Shown piece after piece: positions 4,789 to 6,380 of a stretch of 6,380 bases of DNA. Under the pieces are notes generated by a model. It searched no databases. It saw only the letters and a list, made by a program, of their open reading frames with translations, and was not told the DNA's origin. How positions within the stretch are numbered: position 1 is the first letter of the stretch; each line of letters opens with the position of its first letter. Position numbers and translations under genes: made by a program. Location of the stretch: positions 6,457 to 12,836 of the forward strand of contig PMKA01000396.1 of NCBI GenBank assembly GCA_003157575.1, read 5' to 3'. This stretch comes from Opitutia bacterium (GTDB lineage Bacteria; Verrucomicrobiota; Verrucomicrobiia; Opitutales; Opitutaceae).

Positions 4789-5595
4789 ATGGTGATGCTC
4801 ACGGATCACAACGAGGATCATCCGTACAAGCTGCAGCGGATGTACGCTCCGTTCCTCGGGCTGGCGGAGCACTGCGACAATGTGATCGACGCCGTGGCCG
4901 GATCGTTCGTTGCGGCGGGTCGCCGCTACACTGTGCCACGGTTCACTTTTCTCGGACCCCGAGGCAACGGCCCGCAACGGCGGATCGGCCTGTTTGCCCT
5001 CGTTCATGGCGATGAACCCTCCGGGGCTTTCGCGTTGCAGCGACTGCTGGAGACGCTGGTTGACCGGCCCGGCCTCGCGTCCGGCTACGATGTTGTCTGT
5101 TATCCGGTCTGCAATCCCACCGGGTATGAGGACGGCACGCGGTTCAACCGGGCGGGCTTCGATCTCAACCGCGAATTCTGGAGGGGCTCGGACCAGCCCG
5201 AGGTGCGCATTTTCGAAGAGGAACTCGCCACCCGGGATTTCGACGGAATCATCGCGCTCCATGCCGACGATTCCAGCGACGGTCTCTACGGCTATGCCCA
5301 CGGACGGGTGTTGAACGAGAATCTGCTGGTGCCGGCGCTGCGAGCCTCCGAGCGCGTGCTGCCGCGCAACAATCGCGGCGTGATCGACGGATTCCGCGCC
5401 ACCGACGGAATCATCTGCGATTGCTTCCATGGCGTGCTGGCCCCGCCGCCGGAGCAGAAACCCCGGCCGTTCGAGATCATCTTCGAAACTCCCGCGAGCG
5501 CCCTTCTGGAGCAGCAGGCTGCCGCCGCGGCTGTGGCGCTTGAGACCATTCTCGAGGTCTACCGCGGCTTCATCGCCTATGCGGCCGATCTTTGA
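4789..5595 (+). CDS. M14-family zinc carboxypeptidase / aspartoacylase-like hydrolase
   Basis: This 268-residue protein has the complete active-site set of the M14 / AstE-AspA superfamily: zinc ligands His73 and Glu76 in VHGDEPSG, the substrate-carboxylate pair Asn127-Arg128 in DLNREFW, third zinc ligand His158 in ALHAD, and general base Glu233 in IFETP. The landmark CNPTGYEDGTRFNRAGFDLNREF (108-130) is typical of M14 peptidases. It has no signal peptide, so it is cytoplasmic. Family members remove C-terminal residues from peptides (including cell-wall peptides) or deacylate N-acyl amino acids; the substrate cannot be told here. The first ATG (4789) is used; ATG 4795 two codons later is equally possible. 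No clear Shine-Dalgarno sequence is present and the gap to the upstream stop is 5 nt, indicating co-transcription and probably translational coupling with its degenerate paralogue. Confidence 0.9.
   Translation: MVMLTDHNEDHPYKLQRMYAPFLGLAEHCDNVIDAVAGSFVAAGRRYTVPRFTFLGPRGNGPQRRIGLFALVHGDEPSGAFALQRLLETLVDRPGLASGYDVVCYPVCNPTGYEDGTRFNRAGFDLNREFWRGSDQPEVRIFEEELATRDFDGIIALHADDSSDGLYGYAHGRVLNENLLVPALRASERVLPRNNRGVIDGFRATDGIICDCFHGVLAPPPEQKPRPFEIIFETPASALLEQQAAAAAVALETILEVYRGFIAYAADL

Positions 5596-6380
<785 letters not shown>

Overview
This is a GC-rich bacterial window with non-overlapping, mostly weakly Shine-Dalgarno-led genes. The secreted acyl-esterase, Phd/RelE pair, YezD-type small protein and MetY-type enzyme together suggest a Verrucomicrobiota-like bacterium, perhaps Opitutales. 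That placement is an inference from the overall look of the proteins; no marker gene is decisive.

Layout. The left end (minus strand) carries the N-terminal 222 residues of a single-chain glycyl-tRNA synthetase running off the window. A 293-nt divergent spacer follows, with a weak glyQS promoter candidate and an 8-bp inverted repeat just ahead of a plus-strand type II toxin-antitoxin pair (962-1602). The Phd/YefM-like antitoxin has lost its stop: the expected ATGA overlap with the RelE-like toxin reads ATGC. Its frame stays open through the toxin and into an unrecognised 156-residue protein (1646-2116). Next is a signal-peptide-bearing alpha/beta hydrolase of the BD-FAE/acetyl-esterase type (2185-3111).

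The gene-poor stretch 3107-3644 is the most unusual part. It begins with a 322-bp element bounded by imperfect 66-69-nt inverted repeats. Each repeat holds a 33-nt fold-back module plus a second hairpin. A third 33-nt module abuts the right end. Between copies the stems change while pairing is largely kept, which points to selection on structure (REP/MITE-like). The element's left end supplies the esterase stop codon. An AT-rich patch then leads into the next gene set.

The right part is a co-directional cluster: a YezD/DUF2292 small protein, two tandem 268-residue M14/aspartoacylase-like proteins, and the first 235 residues of O-acetylhomoserine sulfhydrylase (MetY). The second M14 protein keeps the full zinc and catalytic set. 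The first has lost almost all of it and looks like a pseudoenzyme. Gene order suggests a link to sulfur amino-acid metabolism, but only MetY has a firm role there. No rRNA, tRNA, CRISPR array, integrase or transposase gene was seen.
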